Assembly (NCBI GenBank): GCA_046092445.1
Contig: JBJTDR010000039.1
Location: 1 to 9,972 of the forward strand
From: CAIUPE01 sp046092445
GTDB taxonomy: Bacteria; Pseudomonadota; Alphaproteobacteria; Rhizobiales; Beijerinckiaceae
Reading direction: 5' to 3'
Length of the DNA stretch: 9,972 bases
Below are positions 6,862-9,972 of the stretch, in pieces; the first letter of the stretch is position 1, and every line of letters starts with the position of its first letter. The position numbers were made by a program, and so were the translations under genes. The notes under the pieces are model-generated. The model was not told the origin of the DNA and made no database searches. It was given only the letters and a program-made list of their open reading frames with translations.

Positions 6862-6892
6862 AGAAAAGAAAAAGGCCGGGGTTTCCCGGCCT
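6862..6892 (-). terminator. Intrinsic terminator of the alpha/beta hydrolase gene
   Basis: A perfect 8-bp stem AGGCCGGG/CCCGGCCT (6873-6880 and 6885-6892) closes a 4-nt loop. On the minus strand it is followed by TTTTTCTTTTC (6872-6862). It lies 20 nt beyond the hydrolase stop codon and separates that gene from the aco operon. Confidence 0.85.
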
Positions 6893-6912
6893 CCTGTTTG
6901 TCGCGTGTATGG

Positions 6913-7755
6913 TCAGCCGATGAAGTCGGCGACAATCTTGTTGAATTTCGGCGCGCCCTCGATGAACATGAAATGCTGGCCGCCTTCATTTTCCTCGAAG
7001 ATTTCGAGTTTCGCGCCCTTAATCTGGTTTGCGATCCATTCCTGCGATTTCCAATTGATCAGGCTGACGCGTCCGCCAATGACAAGGGTTGGCAGGTTGA
7101 TGCTGCGGATAATGTCGCGCCAATCCTGATGGCAGTGATTATAGAGCAGGTCGGCTGCGTGATCGCGCGGCATTTCCAGGTTTTTAGCAATGATCCAGGC
7201 TTTGTCCTCGGCGGAAATCGCGGAGGTCAGCATACCGCCGATAAAGCCATGGGTTGTCGGGACGCCATCGGGCCCCGAGAGCGCATTGGCGGTGGCGACA
7301 ACCGACGGGGCATCGAAGAGCGCGCCGAACTCCTGCTTGGCCTGATCATCCCAATTCGGATTTGCGGTGAGGAAAGCGCCTTGATCGACGAACACGAATT
7401 TCTTGATCCGGTCGGTTCCGAAGAGATCGACATAGCTCCAGATGACCGAGCACCCCATGGAGTGGCCGAGCAGCGTCACGTTTTTCAGATCGAGCGCGAG
7501 GATGAGATCGTGAAGGTCTTTCGAGAGGCGCGAAATACGCATGCCGCGGGCGGACTTTTCCGATTGGCCGTGACTGCGCATATCGACCGCGATGACGCGA
7601 TATTTGTCGCTCAGGCCGTTGATCTGGTGTTTGAATTGCTCGGCGGTCTGCGACCAGCCCGGAACCATGACGAGCGGATTGCCTGATCCGGCCTCCAGAT
7701 AGTTGATTCGGACGCCGTCATTGGTTTTGATTGACCCTGATTTGATTGCACTCAC
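6913..7755 (-). CDS. Alpha/beta hydrolase of unknown substrate
   Basis: This is a 280-residue single-domain alpha/beta hydrolase. VPGWSQ at 31-36 provides the oxyanion region, DMRSHGQS (58-65) follows strand 4, the nucleophile elbow is GHSMGC at 97-102 (Ser99), and the catalytic histidine is His261 in GGQHFMFIE. The usual acid after strand 7 is not evident, since the segment reads VIGGRVSLINWKSQEW. Asp124 in FVDQ, after strand 6, is a possible substitute. The frame is open much further upstream (to about 8034), but that part overlaps the neighbouring gene. I choose GTG at 7755 because GGGGAGGT lies seven bases before it and the hydrolase fold starts immediately after. No signal peptide or membrane segment is seen, so it is probably cytoplasmic. 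It stands alone between a spacer and its own terminator. Esterase, lactonase or C-C hydrolase activity are all possible. Confidence 0.85.
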   Translation of the reverse strand: MSAIKSGSIKTNDGVRINYLEAGSGNPLVMVPGWSQTAEQFKHQINGLSDKYRVIAVDMRSHGQSEKSARGMRISRLSKDLHDLILALDLKNVTLLGHSMGCSVIWSYVDLFGTDRIKKFVFVDQGAFLTANPNWDDQAKQEFGALFDAPSVVATANALSGPDGVPTTHGFIGGMLTSAISAEDKAWIIAKNLEMPRDHAADLLYNHCHQDWRDIIRSINLPTLVIGGRVSLINWKSQEWIANQIKGAKLEIFEENEGGQHFMFIEGAPKFNKIVADFIG

Positions 7756-7831
7756 TGGTATAACCTCCCCGTTGGTAGTCTGATTATGACGCGGCAAGTT
7801 AAGCAATATTCCGTAGCGGTAGCAAGAGCGG

Positions 7832-7864
7832 AAAGCGCGATCCACTCGGGGAGCTTCGCGCTCT
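7832..7864 (-). terminator. Possible weak terminator after the large upstream gene
   Basis: The inverted repeat AGCGCGA/TCGCGCT (7834-7840 and 7856-7862) has a 15-nt loop and can extend by one wobble and one A-T pair. On the minus strand it is followed by TTTCC, 57 nt beyond the stop of the large gene. The T-run is short and the loop long, so this is tentative. Confidence 0.3.
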
Positions 7865-7921
7865 GGTTGCGGACTGATTGCAGCTGCGAATTCTAGGAGC
7901 GTTGAATGAGGATCGGAGAAC

Positions 7922-9972
7922 TCAGCGCGCCGAGACTTTAACGCCGCAATCGCCGGAATTGATATCGAACTCGGCTTCATCCTTGCTGATTTCGACGAGG
8001 CGGCCCTGCTGGATCGCGCAGGACTGGCTGCCAATTTTTGCGCGGATCGCGAGGCGCTCGCCTTTGGGTCGGCGGAAGGCGAACAGGCCGTCTTGATCGG
8101 TCCTTGTGCGGATCAGACCGACAGTGTTGGAGTGTGCTTCCACGGCGATGTCGGGCAGGCCGATATTTCGGGAATTGACGACGCGACCTGCGACGAGTTT
8201 GCGCCGATCGGGAGCGCCGCCATTGCCCATGGGGCGCAGGATTTCGAGATCGCCGAGATCGAGTATGGTGCCGGGCGCGGCGTTTTCGAGGGAAAGTGTG
8301 ATGCTTTTCACGCGGCCGACGGGGAGCGGCGGGCGGCTCCATGCGGTATTGGTTGCGCGAATTTCCGGCCATGTGAGTTGGGCGGTGTTCAAGGTGACAT
8401 GCTGCCAGTTGGTCCCTAATCCGGCCTGAGGAATGAGCCATTGGCTTGCGGTGGAGGCCTCAAAGAGCGGCGCATCGCCTTCGCGCACCATAATTTCGCC
8501 GCCGTCTTCCATCTGGAGGGAGAGTGTCATCTGGCCGGGTTTTGTTGTGCCGGTTGCGCGGCGATAGGCGACATGAAGATGGGTGGAATTATAGAGATCG
8601 AGGCGGGACGGTTTGAAGACGAGCTTTGCGTCGCCGTTCTTGTCGGCGGTGAGGCTGATAAAGCCGCTGCGAAGTTCCGGCGTGTCGGTGCCGGCGCGTC
8701 TTTCGGTATGGCTGCCGGCAGTCATGGCGACGTCGCCCTTGTCGGCCAATGAGACACTATCGATGATGGTGGTCGGGGAATTGTCATCGACAATCGTGAC
8801 CGAGGGCTGGCCCGTTTCGTCGGTCGCATTGCGGGTGAATGTGCGGATTTCGGTGTCGTCAACGAACACGCGCGCGAGATCGGGCGAGCGGACATAGAGG
8901 GTGAGGCCATGCAGATCGCGGGTGCCGGAATGGAGGTCCGGGATAGTCTGGCCAGTGACAGGGTCACGCCATGACTGGATGGTGATCCTGTTGCCATCGG
9001 TTGATGCGGTTACGTGCTCCTGAATATGGGCGCGGAGCATCTGGTAGCGCAGCCATGTGGTGGCGGGCGGAGACCAGACACGCTGGTTTGCGGGAACAGT
9101 ACCGTCGAAATTATAGACCTGATTGGAGAGTTGCCGGAGCCAATCGAGGACAGTGGGAGTGAAGGGCTCAGCGATCGTGTGAATAAAATCCGAGCCTGCC
9201 GAGCCGAAATGTGTGTACCAGAAATGCTCGACATGATCGCCGTGCCGGATCAGTTGAAGGCTTGAGGCAACGAGCAGACCAAGAGCATCGCCTTGCGCGC
9301 TGTCGCACTTTTGTCCGCAATAGAGTGCCTTGCGCTGAGCCTCGCTCAAGCCCGGAACGAAGGGTGCTATGTCGCGCGCGAAGGTGTCGGCGGAGGTGCG
9401 GTCGTAATTTTCGAGAGTGGATCGGGGGACGTTGTAAAGGCCTTCATAGGTTTTGGTGAGCGGCGGCAATGGGCGCCTGGAATCCGATTTGAGCGGGCCG
9501 AAATAGTGCGAGGGATCGGCGGGGAAATAGGACCAGACGCCCGCGACACCAAGGCGCTGGAGCAAATCGGCGTGATAGGCGTGGCTCTGTTTCTGGTCGG
9601 CCTCGGCCTGACGGCGGACGACAACGGCGAGATCGCTGAAGATGGTGCCTTGCTCACGCGGGACTTCGTAGAATTTGCCTTTGACGCCGAAATCCTGAAG
9701 TAGCGTTGTGCCGCCATGCGAGGTGAGGAGGGCGGGGCGGATATTCCAGCTTTCGAGAACGGGGAGTTGGTGCTGCACGGTTTCGCGGCTGAAATCATCG
9801 CGCTCGACGCGGAGGATTGCGATGTCGCATCCGTTCGCGCAAGAGGGCGCCTTCAACTCTATGTTGGCGATAAGCGCGGCGTTGAGGGCAACCGGCGGCA
9901 GGGCTGTGTCATCTTGCGGGATCAAGACTTCGACCATTGCGGAGGAGAGGTTGGCTTGTAACTGGAGGGATT
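7922..9972 (-). CDS. Large multidomain protein of unknown function, 5'-truncated
   Basis: The reading frame is open from the right window edge to the stop at 7922. An in-frame ATG occurs at 9937, but no ribosome binding site precedes it and the frame continues upstream without a stop, so I treat the gene as partial (at least 683 codons). Residue numbers here count from that ATG. The first ~300 residues hold a segment, 'ESWNIRPALLTSHGG' near 62-76, followed by YHADLLQRLGVAGVWSYFP, that reminds me of the distorted barrel of polysaccharide-deacetylase-like proteins; this is weak. Residues about 350-580 look like beta-sandwich, carbohydrate-binding-type sequence. Residues 581-671 resemble a carboxypeptidase-regulatory-like beta domain: VAGRVVNSRNIGLPDIAV... 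then TDQDGLFAFR. A role in cell-surface polysaccharide handling is plausible but unproven. I do not recognise the family. Whether it is secreted depends on the missing N-terminus. Confidence 0.8.
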   Translation of the reverse strand, partial: SLQLQANLSSAMVEVLIPQDDTALPPVALNAALIANIELKAPSCANGCDIAILRVERDDFSRETVQHQLPVLESWNIRPALLTSHGGTTLLQDFGVKGKFYEVPREQGTIFSDLAVVVRRQAEADQKQSHAYHADLLQRLGVAGVWSYFPADPSHYFGPLKSDSRRPLPPLTKTYEGLYNVPRSTLENYDRTSADTFARDIAPFVPGLSEAQRKALYCGQKCDSAQGDALGLLVASSLQLIRHGDHVEHFWYTHFGSAGSDFIHTIAEPFTPTVLDWLRQLSNQVYNFDGTVPANQRVWSPPATTWLRYQMLRAHIQEHVTASTDGNRITIQSWRDPVTGQTIPDLHSGTRDLHGLTLYVRSPDLARVFVDDTEIRTFTRNATDETGQPSVTIVDDNSPTTIIDSVSLADKGDVAMTAGSHTERRAGTDTPELRSGFISLTADKNGDAKLVFKPSRLDLYNSTHLHVAYRRATGTTKPGQMTLSLQMEDGGEIMVREGDAPLFEASTASQWLIPQAGLGTNWQHVTLNTAQLTWPEIRATNTAWSRPPLPVGRVKSITLSLENAAPGTILDLGDLEILRPMGNGGAPDRRKLVAGRVVNSRNIGLPDIAVEAHSNTVGLIRTRTDQDGLFAFRRPKGERLAIRAKIGSQSCAIQQGRLVEISKDEAEFDINSGDCGVKVSAR

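Noticed and set aside
6856..7686. Plus-strand open frame of 276 codons opposite the alpha/beta hydrolase
   Set aside because: Its start would be inside the terminator region, and the opposite strand encodes a clear hydrolase with catalytic motifs and a good ribosome binding site.
7756..8034. Longer N-terminus for the alpha/beta hydrolase (start near 8034)
   Set aside because: It would overlap the upstream gene, the translated extension looks non-protein-like (Ser/Ala/Arg-rich), and a strong ribosome binding site marks GTG 7755.
1..9972. CRISPR arrays, insertion sequences, tRNA or rRNA genes
   Set aside because: I saw no regularly spaced repeats, transposase-like frames, terminal inverted repeats or tRNA-like cloverleaf sequences in the gene-free stretches.

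Overview
This window looks like alphaproteobacterial DNA, probably from a Rhizobiales-type genome. That placement is an inference from codon usage, protein style and gene content; nothing in the sequence names a genus. Every gene I can support reads on the minus strand, so transcription runs from the right edge to the left edge. The long plus-strand ORFs are shadows of these genes.

Right (7922-9972): the 3' part of a large protein of unknown function. It has a C-terminal carboxypeptidase-regulatory-like beta domain and its 5' end lies outside the window. After a 166-nt gap comes a free-standing 280-residue alpha/beta hydrolase (6913-7755) that starts at GTG behind a strong ribosome binding site and ends at a clear intrinsic terminator (6862-6892).

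Centre (2296-6522): a compact acetoin-cleavage operon, acoX-acoA-acoB-acoC, with gaps of 22, 40 and 16 nt. AcoA and AcoB form the thiamine-diphosphate E1 component. AcoC is the E2, a lipoyl domain fused to an alpha/beta-hydrolase fold. AcoX is the NAD-kinase-like protein of unknown role that accompanies these operons. No E3 (dihydrolipoamide dehydrogenase) and no AcoR-type activator is present here.

The 390-nt region upstream of acoX (6523-6912) is the oddest part. It has a textbook sigma-54 -24/-12 element pointing AWAY from acoX, followed by a good ribosome binding site and start codon. These lead directly into the last ~33 codons of a short-chain dehydrogenase, which looks like a deleted divergent gene. 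A weaker sigma-54-like element faces acoX at the right distance for its start.

Left (1-2085): a MoxR-family AAA+ ATPase (CoxD-like) followed by a VWA protein (CoxE-like, cut by the window edge), the pair usually found with molybdenum hydroxylase (CO dehydrogenase-type) clusters. The 237-nt spacer between acoC and the ATPase carries two identical 12-bp palindromes, TCCAACGTTGGA, 88 bp apart. They bracket a long inverted repeat, which suggests an operator region for an unseen regulator.
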